Below, piece after piece: positions 36,413-47,988 of a stretch of 64,000 nt of DNA. This stretch comes from Strobilurus pachycystidiatus (lineage: Eukaryota; Basidiomycota; Agaricomycetes; Agaricales; Physalacriaceae). The DNA lies in the NCBI GenBank assembly GCA_019915135.1, contig JAHLMK010000004.1, positions 1,426,001 to 1,490,000 of the forward strand, in the 5' to 3' direction. Numbering within the stretch: position 1 is the stretch's first letter; each line of letters opens with the position of its first letter. The notes under the pieces are model-generated. The model was not told where the DNA came from, ran no database searches, and saw only the letters and a program-made list of their open reading frames with translations. A program made the translations under genes and the position numbers.

Positions 36413-38889
36413 ATGGATCGCCAAGGCACAGGGGCCTATCAGCTATACAACAGCTCGGGACCGAGATCGTTCAAAACGACAGATTGGGAGGAGCAGTCTT
36501 GGCACAGTGGTACAGGCAGATCGAATCCATCGCCCATGGCCAGCGCTTCCTTCCCGCTCTTTGACCAGCACCACCCGCCGTCGCCTCCGTCGAGCTCCCT
36601 GTTCGCGTTCAACGAGCGCGTCGAAAGAGGCCGAGCCCCAGACCGAGACGCCTTCCACGCGACTCATCCATCCACTGCGCAGCCCGCCGCGCGTTCTACA
36701 GCCATTACGATCTGGTGGGGTGAACTCGAGCCCTGGATGGACGAAGAATACGCAAAGCAAGTTTGCGCACTCATGGGCTGGGACCCAGTCAACATCAAGG
36801 TGCCCCACCCTCCTCCTGATCCAATAACCGGACAGCACCCCAACAATCCAGGCTACTGCTTTCTCACCTTCCCAACCGCCTCCGCGGCAGCGTCGGTGCT
36901 CGCCCAAGTCAATTCTTCGGATGGCGGGCCCGCTCAGACCATGCCAAACTCCACAAAGCCCTTCGTGCTCGATTGGGCAGCATCTATGCCTACCTCTGCT
37001 ACCCCCATCGCACCTACGCTACCCATATCTGGCACTGCTCAGGGAACGCCCCAGTATCCCAAAGAGTACAGCATCTTTGTCGGGGATCTGGCGCCTGAGA
37101 CATCCAATTCAGATCTGGTGGCTGTCTTTAGAAACCCGGTTCTTGGCCTTCGGAATGATCGCGAGCCAAAGTTCATACGGCCTTTCCTCAGCTGCAAGAG
37201 TGCCAAGATCATGCTTGATCCTGTCACCGGAGTTTCGAGGGGGTATGGCTTTGTAAGGTACGCGTCCAACACTTCGCTTGGGCGATAGACACTTACCAGT
37301 CTGTCCAGATTTACCGACGAAGGCGATCAGCAAAGGGCCCTTGTCGAAATGCACGGCCTCTACTGCCTTTCTCGACCTAGTACGTGCTGTCAATCAACTC
37401 AATGAGCAGCCACTGACTCTCGAGTAGTGAGAATATCTCCGGCAACCGCCAAGTTCAAGCCTCCGACGATGATGGCACCTCAGGATCTCCCTCAAGTGCA
37501 GTTCCCTCCTTCCGTCAGCAACCCTGACGTGAACGCCGCCATACCCGTGCATTCTCTCAACGCCCAAGCGCGTAGCGTCACCGGTCCCTTCTCAGCGTCC
37601 CATTCCAATCCGTCTATGCGGTCCGCACCATCCTACATGGATGGCTCCGGCTCTACTTCGTCTCTTAGCTCCCACCCGTCTGCGCCGAACGGGAGGTTGT
37701 CATCTCATTTCAGCTCGGACAGCATAGAGGACATGAACCTCCCTCACCACGTTCTGGCCCAAATCGCGAAGCAGTACGCAACTGGGGAGCGCGACCCTCC
37801 CAAGCCGGCACCCGCCGCGACGTCCATCACCTCCCAGTTCGCGCACGAACATCCATCTGGTATCCAGGATCAGAGGTACTTCGCTGAAGAGTCATGGAAG
37901 CACCACGCGCAGGCTCAAGCCATTCTTGGGAACCTCATCGGGCCCAATGGAGAGCAACTCACATCGACGGATCCCTACAACACGACTGTGTTTGTTGGCG
38001 GGCTTTCACCGCTCATAGCAGAGGACACACTGAGGACATTCTTTGCGCCGTTTGGAGACATTCATTATGTGAGTAACGCATCGATAGATTATAGCACATT
38101 CTTACCTTCGCTTTAGGTCAAGGTACCGGTAGGCAAACATTGTGGCTTCGTCCAGTTTGTTCGGAAGGTCGACGCAGAGCGGGCCATCGAGAAGATGCAA
38201 GGGTTCCCTGTAGGTGGAAGCCGCATCCGTCTCAGCTGGGGGCGCAGTCAATGTAAGTTCAGATATTGACATCGAGCATTCCTCGGCTCATGATGGCGAT
38301 AGACAAAGCCGCACAAGCTGCTGCTCAGGCTGCGCAGACTGCCGCACTCCAGTCCCACATTCCCGCACCTGTCAACCCGTATACGATCAATCACGAACAG
38401 CTCCAGCACCTCCAGCGCCAGATGAAGTTGCAGATGGCGCAGAGTCCCTCTCAGAGGCAGTTTCCCCACGTTGCGGATACCGAGCAGTACGACTTGCTTC
38501 CGAGGAAAGGCTTCTCACCTTTCTCTGCTGAGTCTGGGAACATCTTTGCGCAACGGGATGCCCTCTACCACAACGAGATGGAGATGCGAGGCCACGATGA
38601 GGGGATTAAAGTGCACCCCCCGCCGGGTTCCCGCCCTCCTCGATATGGAACGTACCTAGGAGAAGGCTCTCCTCCTGCCAATCGCGCTTCGGGACGTCTC
38701 GAAGGTCACTCCCGGCCCTCTTCGCGCCATATTGATGGTCAGGAGTTTGACGCCATGCACGACCTCAACGGCACGCTCGCAAGCCTCGACTTGGACCGTG
38801 ACCGCTCTTGGAAGTCGCCCACTGACAGCTCGGACAGCAGCGCCTCCGTGCAGTTCCAGATGGGCAGGAACTCGACCTCGTCCCCATGA
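36413..38889 (+). CDS. Three-RRM RNA-binding protein, Nam8/Ngr1 (TIA-like) family
   Basis: The start at 36413 (MDRQGTGAYQLYNSSG) is followed by three RRMs. RRM1 begins near ITIWWGELEPWMDEEYA with YCFLTFPTAS as RNP1. RRM2 begins SIFVGDLAPETSNSDLVAVF (RNP2), carries SAKIMLDPVTGVSRGYGFVR (RNP1, spanning an intron at 37257) and ends RPMRISPATAK. RRM3 is TTVFVGGLSPLIAEDTLRTFFAPFGDI with KHCGFVQFVRK and IRLSWGRSQ. Tails and linkers are Ser/Pro- and Gln-rich. Stop 38887-38889. RRM1 is degenerate and shorter than usual. Nam8/Ngr1 proteins act in U1-dependent splicing and in mRNA stability. Length is about 750 residues over five exons; introns of about 50-60 bases are near 37257, 37382, 38069 and 38253. 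Confidence 0.9.
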
Positions 38890-39382
38890 TCTATGACGTA
38901 TATATTTTCATTCTTGATTCGTTTTCTTTTGGTTTTGGTTCATGCTATGTCTCGCTATCTGTCTGAATCTTTTTGACTCTCTTTCTTTCCGATCCTCGAT
39001 CATGTCTTCATCGCGCCACACTCAGTTGTTTACACATACTCTCCTCGTCTTCGTGCAGTCTACTGTTTTGTTTTGTTGTTATATCTACGTATACGAAATC
39101 TGTCCATATACATAAAAGCTGATATTAATGACGATCTTCGACGTTCAAATGTGAGGTTTTGGTGCTACACCGAGATGAGATTTCGCGTACATGTAACTTA
39201 TGAGTGTAAAATATTAGGAGCATGTTGTCTGGCGAAACGGCATTCTATAACATTGCAAAGAAAGAACACTTCACGTCGCCGATGCGATGCGGAAAAAGCT
39301 TGAATACACTAGAATGATATTTACAAGGTACTACAGTTATTATTTATACTTCGGCCGTTTATAGACGGTCTACACAGGGACA
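38890..39382. other. Convergent 3' region, RRM gene / aldolase
   Basis: Holds the two 3' UTRs. It is AT-rich with runs such as TTTTGTTTTG near 39067. No gene is supported. Confidence 0.45.
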
Positions 39383-40922
39383 TTAGCTGGATGCATGCTT
39401 GAGGCGACATAAGTACGTACCAACGTTGCCGAGATCGGTGCAAGCCTCCTTGACACGGACGCTGAGAGTCTTCTCACCCTCACGGACCCAAACACGAGGA
39501 TCGTAGTACTATTCGGGGTTAGTCGAGTCTCTTTGATTGACGAGATGTAGCATCGTACCTTCTTGTTGGGCTTGTCTTCACCCTCGGGGTTTCCGACCTG
39601 GGAGCCAAGGTACGCGGCCTTGTTTTGGACAAAGTCCTGGATGGGATCGTCAGCCTCGATTTACGCGCCAGATGTTGCAGAAGGAACGTACGCGGATACC
39701 AGCCAAGTACGCGAACTGGGTGTCGGTGTCGACGTTCATCTTGACAACACCGTTGTTGACAGCGGTCTTGATCTCATCCTTGCTGGAGCCAGATCCACCG
39801 TGGAAGACGAGGTACAAGGGCTTTTCGACCTCGCCGCCGATCTTCTCGCGGGCGTAGACCTGGTGCTTGCCAAGGAGCTCGGGCTGAAGGCGGACATTTC
39901 CAGGCTTGTAGACACCGTGCACGTTACCGAAGGCAGCGGCAATGCTGAAGTTGGGAGAAATCTTGCTCAATGCATCGTAGACGTCAAAGATGTCAGGAGG
40001 CTGGGTGTAGAGGCTGGCATTGTCGACGCCAGTGTTGTCGACACCATCTTCCTCGCCACCGGTGATACCGATCTCCATCTCGAGCCAGAGACCGAGTTTA
40101 GCCATGCGCTCGAAGTATTTCACGCAGGTGGCGATGTTCTCTTCCTTGGGCTCTTCGGAAAGGTCGAGCATGTGGGATGAGAAGAGAGGCTCTTGGTGCT
40201 CCTTGAAGTAGGCCTCGTCCGCGTCGAGCATGCCATCGAACCATTGGAGGAGCTTGTGGGCGCAGTGGTCCGAGTGCATGACGACGGGTCTGGAGAAAGT
40301 TTTATGAGTCTCGATGGTCCGGATATGATAATCAGTGGAGTGACGCACACGCCATAGGCCTTTGCGACGGTGCGCACATGGAGCGCGGCAGCGGTTGCGC
40401 CCAAGATGGATGCCTGCTGCTTGTCGTTGGCGAGTCCCTTTCCAGCGAAGTAGGCGCTTCCACCCTGGGAGACCTGGATGATGAGGGGGGACTTGATGTC
40501 ACTGCGAGCGCGTTAAGTTATTTCCTGCCAGCTGGCAATCGATCCACGCACCGAGCCGCCTCCAAACAAGCGTTGACGGTGGAGGATGACGTGCAGTTCT
40601 AAAAAAAAAAAAGTCAGTGAGAAAGATTTGGCGGGCAGAACACTCCACTTACAATGGCCTGAGAAGTAACGCGTTGGGATGTGAGTTTTCAGCGGGGGAA
40701 AGGCGCTTACGGGGATGGCAAACTAGGAGATCCGGTGAATCGCTGGGAAGGATGAATGGAATATGGGATGTACCTTCTCCTTTTTGGCGTAGTCGAAGAG
40801 TTTGCGAACGTTCTCGCCGGTCAAAACGCCAGCCTGTGAGGGCGGAAATCAAGGGATCAGCTCGCCATCGCGGAAGACGACAGCGAGGAGGATCTTACAG
40901 GTACAATATCGAGGACGCCCAT
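39383..40922 (-). CDS. FBA1: Fructose-bisphosphate aldolase, class II
   Basis: Glycolytic and gluconeogenic enzyme: zinc-dependent cleavage of fructose 1,6-bisphosphate to DHAP and glyceraldehyde 3-phosphate. The start at 40922 (MGVLDIVP) is split by introns from TGENVRKLFDYAKKEKFAIPA and INCTSSSTVNACLEAARDIKSPLIIQVSQGG. The class II motifs are clear: PVVMHSDHCAHKLL (zinc histidine), HMLDLSEEP, WLEMEIGITGGEEDGVDN, AAFGNVHGVYKPGNVRLQPEL, and LVFHGGSGSSKDEIKTAVNNGVVKMNVDTDTQFAY. The C-terminal exons carry YYDPRVWVREGEKTLSVR and end KHASS-stop at 39383-39385. Size about 360 residues, typical. One early intron ends in a long poly-A/T tract near 40600. A TATA box lies 60 bases upstream. Confidence 0.95.
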
Positions 40923-41854
40923 TGTGAGTTGCGGTAAAGGAGATGGTGGTGGTAGAAGAACAAGCTTTGGATGAGACCGGATTATATAGATTCCCCCAAG
41001 GAGAGCGGGATCTGCCGGGCCGGCGCATGGCCACTGACCTTCCACTGATTCTTTCACTTTCCTCAACGGATTTCCGTTTGTTTTCATGGTTCCGGTTTGT
41101 TCCTATGCACAGAAGGATTGTCCCCTCGCGATGTATGGGCGTCCTGTCCGCGTCGTGGCGTCGTCTCGCTGGCAGCCGCCCTAACCCCAACGGGTTGAGG
41201 GACATCGATAAGAGCATCAGCAACGCGTTGCCCGTGTGGAAGGTCTCGAACTGGCATCCATTCAGCCTATTCGCTGGGTATCTCTGAGGACCGCGTTCAG
41301 TTCTTACAGCAACCCGAAGTATGCTTGGCTAGACCCGGCCAGAATGATATGTGGCAGTGGAACTTGATTCCCGCAGGCTATATTGACTGGAGTGCTGCCA
41401 TCGCGTTATACAATGCTTGAGTCTGGTCTTTACCCGTCATCTTGCTTGTCCTACGGCCTGTATGCAGTACAAGGTCTAGCTTGGAGTCTGAAGGCGAAGA
41501 ATTATCCTTTGACGCATCTGAAAAGCCAGAATGTTCATACGGCCACAGGCGGTGAATGTTGAAGTCCTCTGCAGCGGCGGACATCGTTAACTAGGATTGA
41601 CACATCTCATGAAGGGGTGCGGCGTACACATAAATAGTCAGATTCCCAGATAAGACACACGGTGAAGGATTGCATTTTCTCCAGACCTGCATACGCCCAA
41701 GAGACATTTGACCGACAAAAGGCCAAGAAATGCAGGAAGACGTGGTTCGTGCCTCAATGAGATCACATGTATCGCGTTTCGCGGACGGTGCGGATCGGCC
41801 CTGAAATGAAAAGTCATTCGACCTGCGTTGCTTGTTTTCTTCTGCACCGTCACC
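40923..41854. other. Divergent promoter region, aldolase / Erg26-like
   Basis: A 932-base region between two divergent genes. The aldolase side carries a TATA box. The rest shows short frames (41378-41584 on the minus strand and 41591-42136) that overlap the next gene or lack domains. I do not annotate them. Confidence 0.45.
40982..40988 (-). promoter_or_regulatory. TATA box of the aldolase gene
   Basis: TATATAA on the minus strand, 60-66 bases upstream of the ATG at 40922. Strong promoters of glycolytic genes commonly use such a box. Confidence 0.6.
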
Positions 41855-43388
41855 ATGGCTGCAAAGGAAGTCTATCTCGTCATTGGCGGCAGCGGATTTC
41901 TCGGACGCCACATTGTCACGCAGCTCCTTGCCCGCGGCGACAACGTCTCTGTCTTCGACATCGTGCATCGCTATGATGACGTGCCATTTTTCTCTGGGGA
42001 CATCAGCGAGAAGGACCAGGTCGCTGCAGTGCTCAGACGGGTGCGTTCTAATTCTCCAACTCAACCTCTGCTGCCAACTAATGAATACTGGCAGTGTGGT
42101 ACGACATGCATAATCCACACTGCGTCTCCCCCGCATGGCCTCAAGGACCCCTCTCTATACTGGAAAGTCAACGTTGACGGCACCAAAGCGGTCATTGCCG
42201 CCGCACAAGAGACTGGCGTCAAGAAACTCGTCTACACCAGCTCAGCAGGCGTCGTCTTCTCCGGCACGGACGTGATCGACATTGACGAGCGTGTGCCAAT
42301 GCCTGAAAAGCCTTTTGATGTCTACAACGATTCCAAGGCCCACGGCGAGGCTGCTGTCCTCGAAGCCAACGGCAAAGAGGGTCTATTGACCGTCGCACTG
42401 CGCCCAGCAGGCATTTTTGGGTACGCACCAATTAAAATATGGCCCCATATTCACTAAATTGACGCGGGGAACAGGCCCGGTGATCGTCAGATGATGGCAG
42501 GCATGTACGAGGTCTATCAGAAGGGGCAAACGCATTTCCAGATTGGCGATAACAACAACCTGTTTGACCTGACCTATGTCGAGAATGCAGCCTACGCGCA
42601 TCTGCTCGCCGCGGATAAGCTTGCCCAGCCGGCGCCCGCGCCTCCTTTCAACGAACTTCCCAACAAGGACGAGTACGATATGAAGAACCTCCCTCCACTA
42701 ACCCAGGAGGAGCAGGAGATCATAGGCTACCCTCTTCCCCCCATCCAGCTCACCATAAAACCCAGACGAGTCCCCACATCCGAAGCGCGTCCACTGGGTC
42801 CCTACATCACTCCTCCTCCCAATGCCGACAAACTCGTAGCCGCCTTCACCGACCCGAACCCCCCAGCCTTCTCCCGCCCCGTCGTGCGCACCCGCTTCGA
42901 CGCCATGTCCGAATTCGCGGTCTCCCGCTCAAAAATCTTCAACCCCGACCACTCCCCGCTCTCCGTCGCGGGCCAGGCGTTCTTCATCAGCAACGGCGAG
43001 CCCATATACTTCTGGGACCTCGCGCGGTATATATGGTATCAGCTCGATACCATCTTCCCCGGGCAGAGGAAGGAAAAGTCGCTCTTTGTGTTGCCGACGA
43101 GCATTGGCATGATGGCGGCGCAGCTGCTTGAGGCGATAGGCTGGGTGACAGGGCGACCTGCTGCTCTGACCAAGTTCAGGGTGACGTTCAGCGTTGTCAA
43201 CCGGTGGCAGAACATCGAGAAGGCGAGGAGGGTGTTGGGCTATGAGCCTAAAGTGAGTGCGGAGGATGGCATCAAGAGGATGGTGGAGGTATGGTTTCAT
43301 TCTTTTTTCTGAATCAGTCTGTGGCTGATGATTTTGGCAGTGGTTCGCCAAGGAGGTTGCTGCAGGCACTCACAAGGCGGGACACTAG
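41855..43388 (+). CDS. Erg26-like sterol 4-alpha-carboxylate 3-dehydrogenase
   Basis: 3-beta-HSD-family enzyme that decarboxylates C4-carboxysterols at the ER in ergosterol synthesis. Start 41855 (MAAKEVYLVIGGSGFLGRHIV) carries the Rossmann G-x-x-G-x-x-G (GGSGFLG). Catalytic Y and K are in VYNDSKAHGE (Y-x-x-x-K). Downstream: IIHTASPPHG, VNVDGTKAVIAAAQETGVKKLVYTSSAGVVF, VALRPAGIFGPGDRQM, NNLFDLTYVENAAYAH and NGEPIYFWDLARYIWYQL. Four exons join at about 42041-42094, 42421-42474 and 43290-43340. The protein ends FAKEVAAGTHKAGH-stop 43386-43388, about 440 residues. A Pro-rich insertion (PPLTQEEQEIIGYPLPPIQL and following) widens the usual loop. ERG26 is the best match; the enzyme could be another 3-beta-HSD paralogue. 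Confidence 0.88.
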
Positions 43389-45704
43389 GTTGTGGCGGTT
43401 GGTATATACACTTACAGTTTACTCATCTATCTCTGGACGAACAGTCCGTAATACCCATGGTTTATAGCGGAAATGCCGTGTGATTGTATCTTCTTCGAAC
43501 TTAGTAGGGAAGCGATGTTTCCTCGGCCGCTAGCTCCTTCAACTTGCAGGCCGGCCGTGCTCAATCATTCCCGTCAATCAGGTCTGCACTCAAGCGCACT
43601 TTTTGGGAACAGGAACATACTGATTACGGGAAATAGAGTTTGGGTTGTTCGGTTCCGAAGATCCTTGAAACAAGCAATCGACGTCCAGTTCGACCTTCAA
43701 AGCTTGTACAGTACCTGGTTCCTTGCGTTATCTTGGCAGCAAGCACTCTATGCACGCCAGGGAGATCGACATGGCGGCCGTTGGCGCACGCCCCTACGCG
43801 ATGCCCAGCGCGTCTGAGGGACATGCCGAAGCGTAACGAAGTACACTACTGCTCTCCTCTTCAACATCTGAACGGGGCACAGCGCCAGGACATGGGAAGG
43901 GTTTGAATTGGCGTTCCCTGGTGTTCTTCACAGTACTGTATGTGATCACCTCTCGTTGACCTCTCAAAGACATATCGCTCCATGCGAGTGAATGTGCGCC
44001 AAGCGCGTGTTTGTGGCTACCCTTATCTACTGAATCTCGATGGTCTACTGAGCTTGGTCGAACGACGTGGCCCTACAGCGGCAATCGGAAAACTGGTATA
44101 CTACTCCACCTACACCCGGCGCACGATCTCACGACGCGTATAGACTATAGTATATAGTATAGACTCGACACCAGTCACTTCGCCCGTCCGGTCCGATCGA
44201 TCCTCTGGCGAAGCCAGGTCCTCGAAGTATCTAGTTGGCGAAGATCTGGCCTCAAGACTACGACGCGTCTGCAGAGCCCAAGGTCACTGGGTATGTGCAT
44301 ATCACCGCTGATGAGATAGATATATTCAAGCTTGACTGTCACTCTGAGTCTTTGGCCGCCCAGCATCATACGCTAGCGCTGATGGCAGACTCTTCCTCGA
44401 TAATGATTTGAACGGGGCCGCAAACCCGGGCAGTAGTCGGTAAGATTTACACTTACTCGAACCTTCCGCCGACAATGGGAGCAATTGGAAACGCCGGTGT
44501 AAGGTCGTCTCATCGTGATCTCCCAGACTCTCATTCATGCGCAGTCAACCGCTGCTAAGCAGCCACCACTGATGTGGGCTGCCCTTCGCGTCGGCAACAC
44601 ACCCCTCATTGGCCACGAAGCGGATTTGAATGATGCAGTCGATGATTGTGGCGTTAAGGTCTGTATGGCGCGGCGGGAACGGACATGGGCTAGGAAGAGG
44701 AAGCGATTGACAGGGAAACTTTGGTGCCTCCTGGGCGACCGACAAGTTTTGATTGGAGCACTTGTCAATCAGCTGCATTGGCGGTAGCCTGTCCATAGTT
44801 GATAGGTCCCCAGCGGTTCTCCAGGCGCGGATTGCCGGAAACAAGTGCGAGTGGCTGTCTTCCAATATGATTCTCTCCATGCGTCTAACTTTGTATTGAG
44901 GTAACACCATGGCAAACGTTACAGTGGGAAATGTTCACCCTTACTAGACTATTGACAGCTACCATGAACCTTCCCCAAGGGAAACGATGCCTGAACGATG
45001 CTTGACTATCAGAGGATAGCAGCGACGGCACCGAGCAAAGCCCATTATGGCGAAAGCATTATTTGTGGGTCGTCTCGTCCTTCAGTGTCGCCACTCTTTA
45101 TCATGTGTTTGTAGGTCGGCTACAGAGGATTCTACGGAGAGACTAGACGTGGACCGATCCTAGACCTCCACCTCGGAAACGGATTTAGCATGCCTCGTTT
45201 GGTCCAATCTGCGTTGCATACGAAAAGGTGCTTCATCTTTCATCAACATCGTCCGGTTCAAATCTATCATTCACGGCCCGACTTCGTCTCTTCTTCGCCC
45301 GAAGATTGAAGCCTTCACAATCAAACTGCCGGTGGTTGATGCTAGGCAAACAATTACTGACATTCTATGCGATCCAATAGCAGATGAGGGAACGTGAATG
45401 TGGACCGTGTCGAAGCTAAGTGTTCGATGTCCAAGAGCTGGAATGATTATGTGAACACTGCTGTAAGTACATATTTTCAATTCATGCCAGTGTGAGCTCA
45501 GCAAGCTACAAGAAGCAAGCAGTAATACAGTAAAGATGTAAAGAGTGGCGCCACAGAGCAGTAATGGTGAAACTATTGTACACATATCGTAAAGTCTAGT
45601 ACAGCAGATTTCAAGCGAGTGAAAAACAGATACACGACTGGACCAGACGCATTGGTTGCGGTGCGGAATATGGTCCGACGCACGGGATGCCGGTGATTGT
45701 GGCG
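43389..45704. other. Gene-poor stretch of 2.3 kb
   Basis: No supported gene in 2.3 kb, unusual for this dense window. Open frames reach at most 148 codons and show no domains. A TA-rich run (about 44139-44165) reads TATAGACTATAGTATATAG. The 17-mer TGATTGTGGCGTTAAGG occurs twice, near 44643 and 45694. I see no tRNA, transposon or inverted-repeat ends. It may be decayed sequence or a long non-coding region. Confidence 0.5.
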
Positions 45705-46484
45705 TTAAGGGCGCCAACCGTAAATCACGGTGGAGAGGCTACTCTTTTGATAGCTCCGCGGCTCGTCACACCTCCTTGTGCGCGACCGATGCCTGTTGGC
45801 ACGTAAGAGCAGCATTCTGGCTACCTCCCCCTGCGGGTCATCAGGACTTGGTTCTGCAGACGGGATGGATATGGTCATTAAAGGAGGCGGGGTTGGTACT
45901 GACGATGAGCTCTGCTCAATGTCAGAAACAAATGCGCCATTGACCAGCGGAGGATTGGGTATCTTTATAGGCGGTACTGGTCTACGCTGTGGTAGGGTAT
46001 CTGGGGTCACAGAATGATGGCTTTCGGACATGTTGGACGAGGATGTAGACGAAGTTCCCACTTGCATGTCGTAGCGGGATCTGACGCGTTCGTAATCTGC
46101 GTCGGTCTCCTCGTCCTCGTCCTCGAATGGATTGAATGATGAAGTAGCGCGTGGCGTAGAATAAAGCTGACGCCGGCTGCGCATCCTTCCTCTCTCCGAG
46201 AAGGTGCCGCTCGCCGAGCCCTGCGCACTCGGAGGTGGCGGGGGAATAGACAGTCGCGCCATATATGTTGCTAAGTCGCGGGGGTCGGTCGAGTACCCGG
46301 AAGACGACAGCGCGGTTCTGGCAACAGACGGAGACCAGATGTACCGATCTCCATATCCATTGGCACGAGGAGTGACATCCAATATTGAGGGTAGGTTCCA
46401 AGGGGAGTGGTGAATAGTCGACGGCCCAGCATAGATAGGACGCGCATGAGAGGAACATAGGGAAGGAAGGGTCATGACGGACAT
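45705..46484 (-). CDS. Ser/Pro-rich hypothetical protein
   Basis: A single unbroken frame of 259 codons from MSVMTLPSLCSSHARP. Composition is Ser/Pro/Arg-rich and disordered. Possible features are PPPPPSAQG, a short acidic run EDEDEETDADYERVRS, RRPVPPIKIPNPP (possible SH3-type proline motif) and a basic tail RANRHRSRTRRC. No intron is needed and no known domain is seen. The length of the open frame and its lack of introns make it plausible, but codon-bias testing is needed. Another frame on the same strand is longer but reads as shadow. Confidence 0.45.
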   Translation of the reverse strand: MSVMTLPSLCSSHARPIYAGPSTIHHSPWNLPSILDVTPRANGYGDRYIWSPSVARTALSSSGYSTDPRDLATYMARLSIPPPPPSAQGSASGTFSERGRMRSRRQLYSTPRATSSFNPFEDEDEETDADYERVRSRYDMQVGTSSTSSSNMSESHHSVTPDTLPQRRPVPPIKIPNPPLVNGAFVSDIEQSSSSVPTPPPLMTISIPSAEPSPDDPQGEVARMLLLRANRHRSRTRRCDEPRSYQKSSLSTVIYGWRP

Positions 46485-47988
46485 GGTGGATAGTAGACGC
46501 GAAGGAGGAACAGAGGGAACAAGGCCGATGCACTATTATATGCCTCTCGAAGTCCGACCCTTCCGTTCGGGATTGAGAACAATGACCCACGACAATGCTG
46601 CCTCGACTGGGCGAAGACGAGTACGTGCTTGTTAGGACATTGTACAATAGTGTCAATAAGGGAAAGCCAGCTCTCCGTGATCGAATCAAAATGATGAACA
46701 AGGCCACCGAGGTTGTATGTAAGCTCTCGAAGAGGTTTAGCTTCCTTCGCTTAGCTGCCCGCTGCGAGGAGGAGCTCCGGTATCCCCCTGATACGCTACG
46801 GTATACGATATCAGAGGCAGAGGAAGCAGACGGCACGCTGGAACTGCAATCCAGTCGGTAGTCGAAACAATAGCCGGTCGAGATTCGAATTGGGATGAAG
46901 GGCCATTGCGCTTGTGCCATCAGAAGGTCGCCTGAGCCGGTCAAATCCCTTCTTTGAAGCTTGACCTTCCTCCTTGGTACGTCCGATAGTCGGATCGATG
47001 TTGGGTATTAAATCGCAGGTCGGAGGGAGTCGGCTCGGGGAGTCTTCTCTCGACGAAATATATCCCGACATAGAGTCATTCATGTGCCGGCAACCAAGGT
47101 TCATCAAGAAGTTCGAACATTCCGAAACGGTCTTTTAAGTTTTAACAGCTGTTAACTCTTGTTGTCACGCTTCATTTAATACCTGTCAGGAATTACGCAC
47201 GTCTCGAAGGACCTCGGGACTGACATGGTACCCGGCGGCCCACAGATGAGTCTGCAATATATTGCCGATGCTGTGATAAAACAGCACGGCAGGGATCAAA
47301 TCGCATTGGTGCGTAGGCAATAGGCACGAACACGCGCGTAGACGATAGGCTCGAAGATGCCAGCCAGACATTATAAGGTGAACATGATCCAGTCAAACTT
47401 GAAAGTTAGGTGAAAGGAAGTTGACAGCCTACCTCTTAGGTGATTCCCAGCCAGAACAAGACCGCATTGATTACTCTGACGGGTCTAGTTAAGGCTGAAC
47501 AGAATTGAGGTTGAAAACCTGACGATTGCATGCTCGGGACATCAAGTCGTTTGCTGTCGCATTGTCTAGCTTCAATAGCTTCGATAGTCGGCAAAACTGA
47601 CCAGCCAACACAATGATATTGTGAAAACTCTGGGCCAGATAAGTCCGGAGACATCATAACGCACCACAGAGGGAGCAGTCATAGTCGATGGAAATCAGGG
47701 AATATGAGCGGCCATGGTAAAAAGGTAAGGTGCGGAAATCGGACCGAGTGATGCGCTGGCCAGGCTCTGTTCACGCCTTGGGAATCGTAGCTGGCTGAAA
47801 CCGAGCGCTGTAAGTACTATAGTATTTCAACTTAGTGCTGTTGTATCATAATCAGCTTGCGTCGAGTGTCGAAGCTTTCTGATGGTCGCGGTCCGTTGCT
47901 GACGTGGTGCTGAGGGACTCAATTCGGATTCCAGTCAAACACAGGGTATCATTTCATAGATAATGTCTAGGGCGGGACGCATAGTAGC
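46485..47988. other. Gene-poor stretch of 1.5 kb
   Basis: Nothing coding is supported. Frames are below 100 codons, except overlaps of the neighbouring gene. No tRNA or repeat was recognised. Confidence 0.45.

Noticed and set aside
40595..40620. Poly-A run suggesting an integrated cDNA or poly(A) tail
   Set aside because: It lies inside an intron of the aldolase gene on the minus strand, where a T-rich tract fits the polypyrimidine tract before the acceptor.
45180..45275. B-box-like GGTTCAAATC suggesting a tRNA gene
   Set aside because: No A box, acceptor stem or clover-leaf can be formed around it.
45982..46944. A 320-codon minus-strand frame
   Set aside because: It overlaps the Ser/Pro-rich frame in another phase, is Cys/Ser/Arg-rich and shows no domain. 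Not convincing without transcript data.
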